Of a stretch of DNA of 64,000 nucleotides, positions 14,601-29,600 are shown piece after piece. The notes beneath the pieces were generated by a model, which saw only the letters and a program-made list of their open reading frames with translations, ran no database searches and was not told where the DNA came from. Each line of letters starts with the position of its first letter. Position 1 is the stretch's first letter. Source of the DNA: Owenia fusiformis (lineage: Eukaryota > Annelida > Polychaeta > Sabellida > Oweniidae). The stretch spans positions 23,585,759-23,649,758 of the forward strand of contig CAIIXF020000009.1 of the NCBI GenBank assembly GCA_903813345.2. Direction: 5' to 3'. Both the position numbers and the translations under genes were made by a program.

Positions 14601-17600
14601 ATTTCAATACAACAAGTGTGTCATGTCTATACACTATGTAAGTTAAGCATTATAGCTAACGATGATTTACCTTGTGGTACCTTTGTGGCAGACATAAACA
14701 CAGTGCCATCAAATTTATAAATACTCCATGTGTATGTTTCCATCGGACATGGATCTCCATTGAATTCCCAGTTGGCTGTCAGTTGTTCACGATCTTTTTG
14801 GAAGCTCCTAAACCAAAACCATTCACCCAAACGTTTATAAGCATTCATTCATTTAATGACTGTTCACATAATAAAGTTAAATTTGGTTAGAAGATATTGC
14901 TTACATGTCGATTCCCGGGGAACTACCATCATATACAGTAAATCGACCCAAAGGCTGCAAACCAGCTGATATACGACTGATATGAACACCATTTGAAGAG
15001 GATATTGTTGTAAGACCAGCGGCGTTTGTGGCACGAACGGTCACAAAAACCTGTAATTAAAACACAGGTGTGATTGGACAGAACTTATGCATTGATATTT
15101 TTCGAATCTTGTTGATCCGAAAATAATCTCAAAACATAAATTTGAAAAAATGACCAAAATGTAAAGAAAACACGTACCATTTTCTGCTGAGAAAGATCTA
15201 GGTGGCTGACACTTATGATGTAGGTATCTAATGGAACTTCATAAAATGGTTTTAGTTGCGATCCACCTCTAGTAGAACCAACTGCTAGTTCATACCTGGA
15301 ATAAAAGCATCAATGTTGTTTTTAAATAATTCGCATAGATATGATCTGTTTTGTTCATCTTTTCAATATTTGCACAGCACATCTACTTTTGTTATTATCG
15401 ATATATCACCTGATCACGGGGGACTCTTCATCCATGAAAGGTAACCAACTAACTTGGATATTGGTCTGTGATGTTTGACACTTCACATCTGACGCCAAAC
15501 ATTCTGAAAGGTATAAATTATTATATGCAGAGTTGATCAACCTTATTTATATAAATTTTAAAATGTAAATAGTACTGCCATTGTTACATACCTTCAGTTG
15601 AAGAACATCTATTGAGAGGTGGTACTTTTGATGATTCAGTGGCATTTATCTTAAATATACCATCTAGCTCAATGACTAGTCCAGGAAGAGGTGGCGTGGC
15701 ATCAACCACTATTGCAGGAGCATACGATTCTCTAGTTAAACCTGCACCATTGACAACGCTTAGTGTCATGTAGTATACACCAGCAGGAAGACTGTTATTC
15801 ATATATTCTACAAATAGATAAACAATTTTTAACAGAAAATTGCTGAATCAAAACGTTCTTTACTCCAGAAATAATACATACAGCATAACACTGCATATTC
15901 TATACTCCAAAAACAACACAGCGTTCTATAGTCCAAAACAACACTGCACATTTCTATCGAATATTCAACCATACCTTTGAATTCTATGATGGATGCATAA
16001 TGTGACACCGTAACAAATTTATGGATAGATCCATCACCCTCTTTTACGCCAATCCCAGCGCTAAAGTAGTCTATTCCACTCTCGTCATCAACGAAGCCTG
16101 TCCAATGGCAGACTATATTTTCATGTTCTTTCAGAAACAATGGACAGATAATACTGCCCTCTCGTGCAGGTGTATCATCAGCTGTTATGGGATTTAGTGA
16201 TTTACCTGTTAGACCAACCTGTAATAAAGGATACGTTAATGTATTTTCTGGATTTTTTTAACGCAAGACAAGTTCATGTAGTTCCTTTTCTAGTTATCAA
16301 CCCTGGATTTGAAAAAACCACGTTTCATTCCGTTGAAATGAAACACGAGATTGATTTGTATTATTTGTTTAGATGCCGTTTTGGTTTTACCATAAATATA
16401 CTACAGGGTGGGCCTTTTCTACCCAATTTTACCATTCAGTTAAAACTTGCATCATTGTCATGAGACTTTCCTTACTGGATATTATACATTGTTTTCATTC
16501 AGTTTTTGAGCCTATATATACATGCTTGAAACACATATGTATGTTAAAGAAAACAAATTCATTTCTCCTTCAGCCTGTCCATTATATGGCTCAATAGGCC
16601 CACCTTCTGATCGGATTATTCGCTTAAGATGCAAAAGCCATTGGCATAATTGATGGATCTTTGCGGAAGTACCATCCAACTCCTAATTACGTATTAGTTC
16701 TTTCAGTTTGTCTACATTCCTGATAGGCTAGGGATCTCCATAGACCAACTGTTCTAAATGCCCCAAAGTACTATCATATCTCAAGGATATAAAAAAGATG
16801 TGAAAGAAAATTCATTTTCTGAAAGTGCTCCATTAACAGGTCCAATGCCACCCTGGAGGTTTGGGGGATTTGAATTGTCACCATCTCTAGCCCAGACAAA
16901 TGGGTTCCTGGCAGTCTATATGCCAATAATGTTGATTATCATGGGTGCATCTACAACAGTTGGTCTATAAGGATGCCCAGCCTATCAGGGATGTAGAGAA
17001 ACTAAAAGAATGAATAACTAGCAGTTGAATGGAACGTTCCCTTCTATCCATCAATTATGCCATCAACCAGTAGCTTCCGAGTCCAATCAGAGGATGGGTC
17101 TATTGAGCAATAGTAGGACAGACTGAAGAAGAAATGAATTTGTTTTTATAAGCATACACATTTATATTGAGCATGCGTGGGTCAAAAACTGAATGAAAAC
17201 AATAGATAATATCCAATTATGAAAGTCTCATGGCAATGTTGCAATTTTTAACTGAACATGAACATTAGGTGGAATCATTATGTTACAAAATTGAATAATC
17301 TTTTTAATGATATATCATTGTTGGTGTATTTGTTAAAAAATAAACATTTATCAGGAATATTGGCTAGGGGGGGGGGGCACCCTGTATATTTGTTTAAAAT
17401 CGTTTTCTTTCGAATATGGCAAATTAATATATGAGCCTGGCCAAAGGAAAACCGGTCTTATCACAAAAATTAGAATTGTGCTATGACAGAGCCAAAAATG
17501 TGCCCAAGATTAAGAGGAAAATGTTCTAAATTCAAATCCGACTTTTTGGTCTATATATATGCAAGGAAAAATTGGTAAGACATAAGCCATGGCTCATTTG

Positions 17601-20600
17601 AAAGGTCGCTTTGCGCTTTCTAAAATAAACAAAAAATCAGAATATTGAAAAAAATCTGTAATAAGACCCCTTTTCCTGTGGCCTGGCTCATATACCAATA
17701 ACAAAACGTACCTCGTTTTCAGCAATAACATTAAGGAAATTAGGCTTTCCATCAGTTATAGGTTGAACCTGCCCAGGTTCCAATCCCATTTTCCCTCCAG
17801 TTGATGTCATATTGTAAACATCACATTGGCCAGGGCCAGTTCCATAGCAATAGCCAGACCATTCTATTTTGCTTTCTTGGTCACTTATGTTCCAATTAGC
17901 CGAGAGTGAGTCCGTTGCTGTCTGGTACAATGACGACTGAGTCATATTGACATCAAGCCCCATATCTTTTATGATTACCTAGTAAGGAGTTAAATCGGAA
18001 ACAGGTTGATCAGGTAAACGTTGAAATATAGCCTGATACTTATATATTTGAAATTTTTATAACAATTTGATTATAAGGTCACATCATCAAACCTTTGGTG
18101 GAGTCACATCAACGACAAATCCATCAGATATTCCCTCTACGATGTTATCCTTTCCTGTTTTTCCACGCACAGTCACATGGTACTTATTCGAATGAATCAG
18201 ATGTGCGGGAGCCTGAATCATGCCGGAATAGTTTTTCTTCAAGCTGTTTTCGATAAAACCGTTATTGTCAATCACAATGCCTCTATCGGTGAATGGTTGG
18301 ATATCATCAAAACCATGAGCACTACCAACAGACCATTCGAAGCCAACATATCCTGTATTGACGGAATGGACCATGAATTAATCATGTTATTATTGACCAC
18401 CACATTAAGAAATAAAAAAAAATAACTACACTAAATTTACAGAGTGTATTAACCTTCTACCATTAGATGAAAATCCAGTGTATCTGAACATTTTGTAAAA
18501 AATGATTTGTGATTACTTATATATGATAAAATAAGTAGGGTGTTTTTGTGGTTTGGAACTTTGGAAATTGTTCTTTGACACTTTTTCGTAATCTATTAGA
18601 TCGTTGGTTGCATGTTGGTTCTATACATGGTTCGTTAACGATTCGAATGATCATTTGACACATCGCGTTAGATTATTGTAATTGGCTACATGTTGGATTC
18701 TGTAAATGGTCCTAAAAGTGTTCGATTGGTTATCTGTCACTACGCAATTTAGATTGTTGGTTTTATTTTGGTATTTTTGCTTATTGGTGAAGAGTGCTTG
18801 TTTTCCCTCTTCACATACTTCATTAAATATATTGAAGTTAACAACGTACCAAATTCACTTCTGAATTCTACAAAGTGAGCAGTGACAGTTGTTTTGTCCT
18901 TTTGCACATTAACCTCTGGAAAGCCCTCAACACCATCTAAAATTCTCCCTGGTTTATCTTCCTCGACAATTTTCAGTGGTCTGTATGAATGAATATAATT
19001 AACTTATTATTTTGGACAGCTATAATTAATGTATATGAGCTATATTACTTACTATACAAAGAAATACTATCCATTTTCACATTTAAGTAATCAATATGAT
19101 CTTGGATAAATAGAAATGCATGTGTAGTATTGGATTTTACTTTGATACTTTTGCCTCTGATAGCTGATCTGCCCAATTTCTAGCTATAACACTGACATAG
19201 TACAGGGGACCATTTTCTTTATATATCGTAAGATTAAGATTGTCGATGTAGCCATCAAGGGTATCACCGACATTTCGGTAATCTAAAACATCCCCTTCAC
19301 CTAGATTAAGTAAATACAAGTGTTATTTACAATATGTATAAATCACTGCAGCAATGTAAGATCTGAGTATACATTTACCACACACGAAATTAATATTGAG
19401 AAATAACGTTTTCATCTTGTGATGACGTAAGAATTACAAACCTGGTGATGTACCGACAGCAATGTTATATTCTTTAACTCCAGTCTCTATATCAACAGCA
19501 AGCCAAGACGCTTGAATACCGTTATTGTCTGTAGATATCACATTGCCAGCTTCATCCAGATCTTCCATTTCCCCATCAACAACACCTATACGGACGTACT
19601 TCATCTAGCGTGATACAATAAAACTAAACAAGTAAAATGAGTATATATTTTTACGTGTCGAAAATGAATTTTACATTTCTCAGACATATACCTCTGGTGG
19701 AGTGTCGTCTACTGTAACCCCGTCTGTATCATGAACGGTTGTTAAACCAGCTCGATTTACAGCAGCAACTCTCACATTATAATGCCCACCAGTTTCTAGG
19801 TTTAATGACTTTGCCACAAACAAGTTGACAGTTGCATTAAGGCGTTGAGGCTCTAATCTAAATCAACAATTTAAAGATTTATAGAAAGTGAATCAACATT
19901 TATTCATGCAAAAGACTGACATACCCTCATACAAAAATGTAAAACATACAATAACAATATTGACAATTTGATGGGAGGTCAACAAAGCAAATACTATTAA
20001 AATTGCGACCTACCCTTTGGGAAATATTTGTCTCTTTGTGCCACCACTTGTCCCAAATATTGTGAACAAATAGTATTCAATACCAGATTCGGTATCACTA
20101 AAAAGCCAATTTGCTGCCAATTCAGTGAGACTTGACTGGAAATGCAGAAAAACATTATTACAGACCTTTTTGTTAAGAAAAAAATCAAAGTTATTTGCGC
20201 TAATATTTTTTATCTTTCTTTCACTCATCACTATATAAAACATTCAGCTTACCGAAAACATAGCATTTTCCCCTGGAACCAATCCATCGCCTATATATCT
20301 TACTTCGGGTGAAGTAAGGTCAACTCTAGTACCACTAGATTTGGTGTTGATACTTGTATTAGCACCATTTGTTGTATTCATTTCAACATAAATATAGTCA
20401 CCATGGTGATGGTGAAAGTGGTGCCATTCGATCTGGCTAACATTACCACCGATGGATTCTCCTTCGTGTATTAGAATGTCTTCAGTATATACATCATCAC
20501 TGTCTGATGGGCGTTGTTTATATACAGCCAATGAGTAACTGATGACTTCAGATTCAGGGTCATTAAAACCATTCCAATTTGCAAGCACACTCGCTGCCGC

Positions 20601-23600
20601 TGACGTGAAGTTTTTATCAACATTTGCGTCGAGGCCATCCCTCAGTAGACCGGTATTGGGTTCAGTCATGTCCACAAGAACTACATGACATTATCAAAAA
20701 CTATTGTTACAACTTTCTATCTATTTAAATGTTTCTTTGTGTTTCAAGTTTTGATATACTAGTAGTTGGTAAGATTTGTAGCAAGTATATGAAAAAGTTT
20801 AGGGTTTACGAAAAACACCGACCGCAGACCAGTCACTGTCCACAGTGGATAAACGTGGTCGGTGGTCGGCTGTCGGTCTTTTACATAAAGATGAAAAGAT
20901 GTATAATTAGAAGAAAGTAAAACTAAAACTGGAAATCCAATGACTATTGTACCTTTACAAGGTCGTGATTTAAAAATGTATTTAATCATTTCAAGTCACG
21001 ATGAAAAACATTACATCGTTGTGGTGTGTAATCTGAGACCATCATAAAATGTTAGTCTGTGTTAGTCTCAGTGTGTAATGTCATATTTTAAGTGACGTCT
21101 CAGTTGTTAGAAGACCAATTTCATTCTGGTTATTCACTTTGGATTATGAGAAAACGCACGTAACATTGCATTAAGTTCATAAATATGAAACGCAATAACA
21201 AAAACACACTTAATATTGTCAGTGTTCAAGTCGTAACGTAATGTTTGATTTCTCAGTTGTTAAACGTCAACTGGTAAAACTTACATTCAATTTGACATGC
21301 AAAAAGCTTTCTAATGGTGTACTGAAATGGTTAGTCACTTTTAATCCCGTTAAGAGAACGCACGTAACATTACATCGTTTTCAGAATTCAGTAGGCTATG
21401 ACGATAACAAATCATTTTTATTTCGAAATTGTACGTTAGATTTCAATAAAAAAATGAGGATAGATTCACGGAGAAATGATAGGTTGGTTAATGGTAGTTC
21501 AGGAACTTAAGGCAGGGCAATTAAATCGAGAGGAAATGGTCATGCCCAGTTTGTTTGCTTGCCTTTCGTTGAAAGGAACAAAATCGGTAAAAAACGTTGC
21601 CTACGACTGACATACAAACTCGAATTATTAATATTTTAAGGCTGAGGATATGTTCGGTCTTTTACCCATTTCTTCGAAACCCAGTTTTGAGGCTACCAGT
21701 GGAAAACACCGACCGGTCGGTGGTCGGTGGGGTCGGTATTTTCCATAAACCCAAAAGTTAAAAAGGATTTGATGGACATACCTCCATTAGTTGTGACCGA
21801 AACATTGAGGAGTTTATGACCTCCGTTAACAGCATACAAAACAGTGAAGTAAGTTATGTTGTGTTCAAGGTGAACATTGCTTTGATCAGTACAGAATTCA
21901 TAAGTATTGTGTCCAAGTGTTTTGAGGGGTACAATGTCGTCAAGTCCTTCCTGTGTTCCAAATCCAATCTTGTATGCAGCTGCGAAATAACACATATTAA
22001 TAAATTTTTATTTGATTTGGTGATGTTCCATCTAACGGTGGTATTCGGTTTCGTGCTAAACAATGTGTCTACAAATTCGCTGCTTCTAACCCATTTTTGT
22101 TTTCTTGGTTTAACTATTAACATAGAATGCCTAAAGATATCAACTTCGCACGACAAAAGTAGAAAAACTGGAATTAAATTGTAAATGTTCAAAATGTTGT
22201 TAACGTACATATTCCACTGTCAGGATCGGTGAAGTTCTTCCAATTTGCACATAATATATCATTTCTGTTTTGGAACTCCATGTCTGTATCATGCACCCAT
22301 CCATCATACACGTTGCCAGCGATAGGAGGGGATGTGTCAACAACAATGGGATGTTCGGATGGACCAACTTCTCTAAGATCAACTAAAATAATAACAACTC
22401 TTAAAATTACAAATTGTATGAAGTTAAAGATATCCATACCATCATCCATCCTTCCCTACAAGTGCGACCTCCCTACAAGTGCAACCCCCTGGGTTACTAT
22501 CTCTTGTATGTTATGAATTAATAAAGATTTTCCTATGAAGCATCCAAGCTAAATAAAAAATAATTGATTGTATTATTATATATTATTGTAAAAATTCAAT
22601 CAAAAACATGGACATTGATATAAACAATCTCTTAAAAAGAAAAATGGCATCATCTTAACAATTCAAGATTTAGAAAGTTCATCAATTTTGCTGATTTGAC
22701 CAAAAAATAAAAAAATGCTCGCGAGAAAATTTATGAAGTGTAGTCTAACCATTATTTATAGCTCTGATCTTTGGCCACGCAGGGGTCCCATCTGGTATCT
22801 TTTGTCTTTTTTCTAGATGTGTAATATTTGGAAAACGCTCCCAATCCAATATGTAACAGTCACGTCTACTTCTTCCAAGACAGAAGTCCACCTCTCGAAT
22901 ATCAGAGAGTGGGTCACTTAAAGTGAATTTTAGGTTAGTAACAGATGTAAGCAATTTATTTTAGGAATGATTAAAGAAACCCATACTCTAACTACAACTA
23001 TTGTATTCATAACTTACCTTACATCATAATTCATTATAAGTAGGTGTGTATATTCGTCATACGATACTAATTTTACATAGTGCACGATAGGTGGGGTTGT
23101 GTCCACTATATATGGTAAACTATGGCATACAGTTACTGCCATAGGGCCACCAAATTCCACTTTGTTCAATGCTCTGACATTTATGTAATAATGGCCATCT
23201 GAAAAGGAGTTATTAAAACTATGTATTAAAACTAAAAATAAAATACAATTCATCTAATTCAGTGTGGGTAAAGGTGATGAAATGAATGACTAAACCGTAT
23301 TACATACCAGGCATATAAAGCGGGTATAGCATTGCTTCATGTGTCCACTCAGATTCAAACGTTATGTGTGCATGAGGGTCCTTGTGTGGATGGTGATCAT
23401 CTCGACAGACTTCTGTTCCAACTGACACTAAATAACCATATATGCCTGTTTCGTTGTCATGGAATCCATCCCAGTTTGCTAAAATTCAGAACCAAGATAG
23501 GTTGACATGGCAATATTAATTACAAATTGTTACGTTATTGTTATTTACGTTTATTTACGTGAAAATTTAGAGAGAATTTATCTAAATGCGTCTCATTTCG

Positions 23601-26600
23601 ATATACCTGAACAATATTTGTTGTCTCTTGTCCATCTCATGTCTGTCATCGCTTCATCTCCATTAAAGACACACATGGAATGAGGGCCATGTGGTTCTGA
23701 TACACCATCTACGATAACCCTGTAATTTTTTAAAAATATGAGACAATATGTTATATACTTCTGGAATATGAAATTGATGGGTGGTTGCACAATAATCATA
23801 CTAGCATCTTCTATTTTAGTGATACTAGTAAACTGAACATGTAATAGATATTACATTAAATGTATTAGACGATCAACATCAATATAAATCAAGCTAAATT
23901 ATACGGAAGAAGAATACTGAACTAACTCGTACCTATGGTTATTCAAAGTTGTTGGTTCAATACATCTATGTGCAAAGATGTCTGTTACGTATTCCTCACA
24001 CTTTTCATGAATAGTTTCATCAGTTAATGGAATTTCTATAGGTCCCGTGGCTGGTGGAGTGAAGTCGGCTATGATTGATTTTGAGCTCAAAATATTTTCA
24101 TAACCTATGAATTTAAATCAGTGCACTATAATTGTACCATATTAGAAAAATTAGGCAATGGTCCGTGTGTAGATGACAAAGTGATAATTTGGATTAAAAA
24201 CAAAAAAACAAGAATTTTCTTACCCAACGTATTGTTAACAAAGAAATTAAAATAGTAAATGGTGTTGTGTTCCAAGTTAACCTTATTGTATTTGTACTCA
24301 GCAGAATGACCAATACCCAATCGTTCAAAATGGTGGAAATGGCCCGACTGCAAAAATGAAAAAACAAGGTAATGCGCGTATTGAACCAAATATAATATGA
24401 TTGTATGGATGTTTTAAATCAATTCAAATATTTACTTCGTGGACCTCTGCTTGATGGCCTTCAACAAAGTCTAGCAATTCACATATTCCATCAGAACCAT
24501 AGTCATAGTTAAAACTCGAGCACTTTGCAGGTGGAAGTAAGAGGCATTCTTTAGCGCATGCTTGTGGAGTTCTGACATTAAACACAGAATGTGGCATTGC
24601 TGGGTGCTTCGCTTTAGTAATTAACCTTCCAAGCCGAGTAGCTAAATACAACAAAAGTCAAATTGATAATAAAACGGAAAAATTAAAATATCGTTTTACA
24701 TATAACATCTCAGCGGGATGTGAACGACATTGCAAGTCTTACATGTAAAATAGTCCAGGCTTCTACTACCATGGGGATCATCCCCTGTATCAACTATGGT
24801 TGCTGTTTTGTTAACAGTCACAACATGCCAGGGAATCAGTTGGTCACCCCATTGCCCTTGTCCATATCCAACTGCCAACTGCGAACAAGCAAATGTATGA
24901 ACAGTAATAGTTGAGTAATTTAAATTCCAAGATGATCTATAACAGAAAATGATGATTAAAGTGTCGACACAAATATATGTCCATTAAATATATGTACGCA
25001 CAATGCCAAAATGGAAAGGGCAAAGATTGTTACAGAACATACCAACAAAAATAGTCCCATTTTGTCAGACGATGTATTACGTATTGTACAGGAAACTATT
25101 TCAGACAATGTTGAACAAGGTAAAATGGTAGTTATTACAACAACAGCTATTCGAAAAGCTTTTGACTCTGTTTGGATAGATGGCCTGTTTGTGGAAATGT
25201 GGTATCGTCGGTAAACTTAGTAAGGGGTGCGTGTTCTGATTAATTTCCTGTTCTTCAGGGCGCACCTCAAGCCGGCGCATTGTCTATGCTCCTTTATCAA
25301 CTATATATGTCTGACATAATTGAAATCATGACAAAATTTAGCATTGGTTCCACGATAGGCGACACTAGCTGTGTCTATCCATGCAACGCTGGCGATATGT
25401 GTATTTTAGTGCCGATTGTACAGTAAATTAGGTACAATATGTGAAACTGTAATGACAATATGTTTTAAATGCAAAAATTATAGAGGACATTAATAAAGCT
25501 AGAAATGTAGATATTAAAGAAGCACATGACAGCCTTATTGAAAAATGGCGGCCTTTCCACGCTAGTTTGCGATTGTTGCTATAACTACAAAGGTAGTGGT
25601 GTGATTTTGCTCATATTTGGTATGTGAATACTATAAGCATGGGTCACTGTCTAATGACACTTTTGGTAGTAGGCGGCCATTTTGAAAAATGGCCTCCATT
25701 TTCACGTTTTTACTATGAGTAGTAGATCGATTTTGTTCACATTTGATATTTGAATACTGTAAAGCATGCCACACTGTCTGATGACACTTTGGGTAGTAGG
25801 CGGCCATCTTTCAAAATGTCCGCCATTTTTACGTTTTTCTCTAACTATAACTCGAAAAGTAGTGGTATACGCACTGCTTGACGATCAAGAGGAGAGTCAT
25901 CAATAGCCTTTGCAGAAGCTCTAAGTGCATGTGGATAGCTTGTCGAGCGAAAGTCTGGGATAACACGTCCAGTTGGTAGCGTCATATCATATGTAGGTAG
26001 TTCACATTCAATACTTGAACTTCCGCCCTGGCTATTCTTAGCAATTATCAAGTAATATAAGGGAATACCCGAAGTTAGTCTCTGCAATGTAAAACAAAAT
26101 TACGACATTCAACACAGCCAAACTGCTTATCAAATGATATGTAATTCTTTTCAGATGAGTATCATCTTAATCTAATTTTTAAGATTAAGAATTACAAAAT
26201 AAAATCTTACCCGAGACACAACTGTAGAAAAACCTCCCATGGGCTCAGTTGGGACTAGATTACACCCTCCTAAATATGTTCCTACGCAGTAGTGTGTGTC
26301 CACCTGACTTACATCATCATATACAGCTACAGCAAGTTGGAAAGCTGGTTCAGTAAAATCTCTCCCCGCCAACTGTTTTACTGAACATTTAACTGTAGTT
26401 GCTGCTCTTTTAGCAACCAAAGACTCATCTTGCTGAAATAAATTTTGTGAACAGTTAACCGTTCAAACATTATTTCTTCATTAATCTCGTGCCAAAGTTG
26501 TCCGATTCCAACTTGGTATTATACAACAAAGTGTTACACAAAACGTATGTAACGTAAGGTATATATTTCCAAGTTCATTTTGATAAAAGTAGTATATAAT

Positions 26601-29600
26601 TACATTAATGTAATGTAATTCTCTAAATATAAGCTAGACATTATTAATGTATTAGATCAACACTGTATGTATGTACAGGACTTACATCAACAGTATAAAA
26701 ACTGAAATCGGGCGGTGTATCATCGGGTTTTGGATCGTTATGTTGGAAGATGTTCTTCTTTATTGATGGTGTCGTATATTCCCATAGGTTGATCCGAAAG
26801 ATTGTGATGTCCATCATTTCAAATGGAACAGGAATTGACATAAAAAGGCCAACATCCAACACAAGTCTGAGTGGAATTAATTCTAAGTCCATGCGGGCAC
26901 TGGAAATAATAACCCTGATCATATAGTAAATATGGAAAAAACAGATATTTTTATTAAGTTTGAACAATCTTTAGAATTTTAGCTCTTATATCAAATTTGA
27001 AAATTTAAATATAGCGATAGAATACCTTACCTAACATCGAGTGGAAACTTGCTGTATCCGAGTCCTACTCGAGTGGGAAAACTTGTTGTCATTAGGTAAC
27101 CCGTGATCCTTACTTTAGTATAAATAAACACCAATCCTACTTCTATTGCACCACGAACATATGATCCCATTGTAGGCCTAACTCCTCCCTAAATGCAATT
27201 AGTAAAGGATTAAACACAGAGGTCAATAAATTGTGGACCGTTTTAAATATAGGGGACTTGTAGATCGAAATTATGACAAAATGTTTCAGTCAAATAGTTT
27301 TTAACACCCTAGGCTATCATAAATATTTAATTCAAAGTTCTTACCGTTACTTTCATGGATAGAATACAAAACTCGCAATTAAACCCCATTCCGACGGAAC
27401 CTCCTGCCTTAAAAGCTAAATGTCATAAAATATTTTTAACAGAATATCTGAATAATGTGATATGCTTATATATGAGTAATAAGATGAATCTTTTCAAGTT
27501 GTTCTGACTAATTTTGCCCAATTATTTAAAATCTAACGATATTTCAAATAGTACTATAGTACAAATAGTACTATCACTCCCTTATTCTTGACACACCTTG
27601 ATTTTTGACAGTTCATAAACTCCAACTCATCCATCCGTCTTTCAGTTATTATACATTTATGAATCGTAATAGCAGATAAAGATCAAAAGCAACTTATCCT
27701 CAAATATAACAAGTCGATTTATAGTTCACATATAAGAGTCTAAACTAAATTAATTCTGAGGTTACGAAAGTTAATATGATAAATATAATTTTAATGAGAT
27801 GAAATTTCGCTTTCGAGAAACCTAACATTGTCTACAGATATATATTACTACATACTGAATGTAAGTGGAATTGGTCCAATCATTACAAGTGGGGATGTGA
27901 CCTCAAAGAAAGCAACATTCAGTGGTCCAAAATATGTCCCTCCTTCCAGGCAAATGTCAAATGATTCAAAATCTTCAGATATCGCTTTGGTCATGAAGTT
28001 GTTGATTTTTCTATCCAACTGAAAAATTTCATTTTCAATTAAGTTTTCACTCAACCAAAACGATATATTATTATTAAAAATGTTAATCGTGATCAGTTAT
28101 GACCATAATTTGAAAATTGTTTATTTGGATCAGGGTGTCCTTATGTGGTGTAACTGAAAACAATTCAGTAGCATACTTACCAAGTGAACGTATATCATTC
28201 GTATATCTTTCATAAGGTCCGATATGGTGGCACCATCAATAGGTGCGGAGAGTTCTTCAAACTCACCAAGGGTCATTTCGCCGAGAGCTAAATTAGTGAT
28301 GAAAAATGTATTATTGCAACATAAGATGAGTTTACAATCGTAACAAATAACAATCGAATAACACATTCCATTAACGTACATGCTTTGCTTTCCATATGGC
28401 TTTCTTGTACGACACGACAGTCTGGTTGTGTTGGTATCGTCAATACGGCTGATTGAAACATAACCACTCGTGGCAAACATGTCTCAGGACTTGCCATTGA
28501 ACAAAGTTGCAAGGAAAGGGTGAACTGAAAGTAAATTCATCAAGGTTTAAACAGAAATTATGATCAGTCTAAATGATAAAATAATAGTTTCCCACTAATT
28601 CACCATATAAAAGGTATACTTTATTATAGCAATAATTTCCTATTTGCTTGCATTGTAGTTTGTACAGAAAAATAGAAAGTGAAAAAAATCCCCGTGTTAA
28701 TTTGTTAATTGGTAAAATTTAAACAATGGAGGTTTTTTTCACTTTTACATGTTACCATGTCAAATGTTTCTCATTACCTTTATATTGGTCCCTGATTTTG
28801 TCATTTTGAAGGAGACTTTTGGCTGTACAACTGACATACTAGAATTGTCAGTGAACACAAATTCATCTAAATATGTATCTAAAAAGCAAAAACAATGGTT
28901 TACTCATACAATGTTGAATATTACCGTAGATTTGTATTTCAAATTATAAAACATTAATTACAACTATCAATTCAAAATCAGATATTACCTGTTTCATTTA
29001 GTACCAGTGATGTAACATGTGACCAATCATTCAACTGAAGCTTCAGCTCTAAGTTACATGGGTCAAGCTCGACAGACACCCTCGATAAAACGCTTGTGTA
29101 GAATAGGGGTAAATCAACACAACAGGAAACACTCAGACAATCTGAGGATGGAGTACAGTAACTCTTGGGAGGATTTTTCGTTATAAGCTCAGGACAAACT
29201 AAATAACAATCACAAAGATAAATGAAGGTCATAAGTAATACGAAATTCCATCCAATGTTGAATGATATATTTCAAATAGAATCAACTAAAATAACATTAA
29301 CAGAAATAATTTTAAATGAACCATGTTTTAATAATGAAGAGGAAAACTTTATCACCATTTTTAATCTGATAAAATTTCTCCAGTAGCTGTTCCCTGTTTC
29401 CACTGCTGTCTTTCTTTTGTTGAGCAAGAGCATGCTTCAACTCACTATCGCTAAGCTCTCTAGGTCTTATACAACCATTAATGTCAAAAAGTCCAGTCTG
29501 AAATAATGAAGGTGAGCAGTTCATATCAGTCCTTAAACTTGTCGGTGACATATTTGTAAGCGTACTGAATGTGAAGGCGCGTGTACTAAAAAGATTGCAA

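Noticed and set aside
16758-16970. 70-aa frame as a gene
   Set aside because: Lies in the centre of the foldback element and has no recognisable motif.
21241-21510. 89-aa plus-strand frame
   Set aside because: Inside the ACCGACC TIR element in a gene A intron; no family resemblance.
29356-29497. SAP DNA-binding domain
   Set aside because: Helix pattern fits loosely, but the protein segment is extracellular, so a DNA-binding call is not supported.
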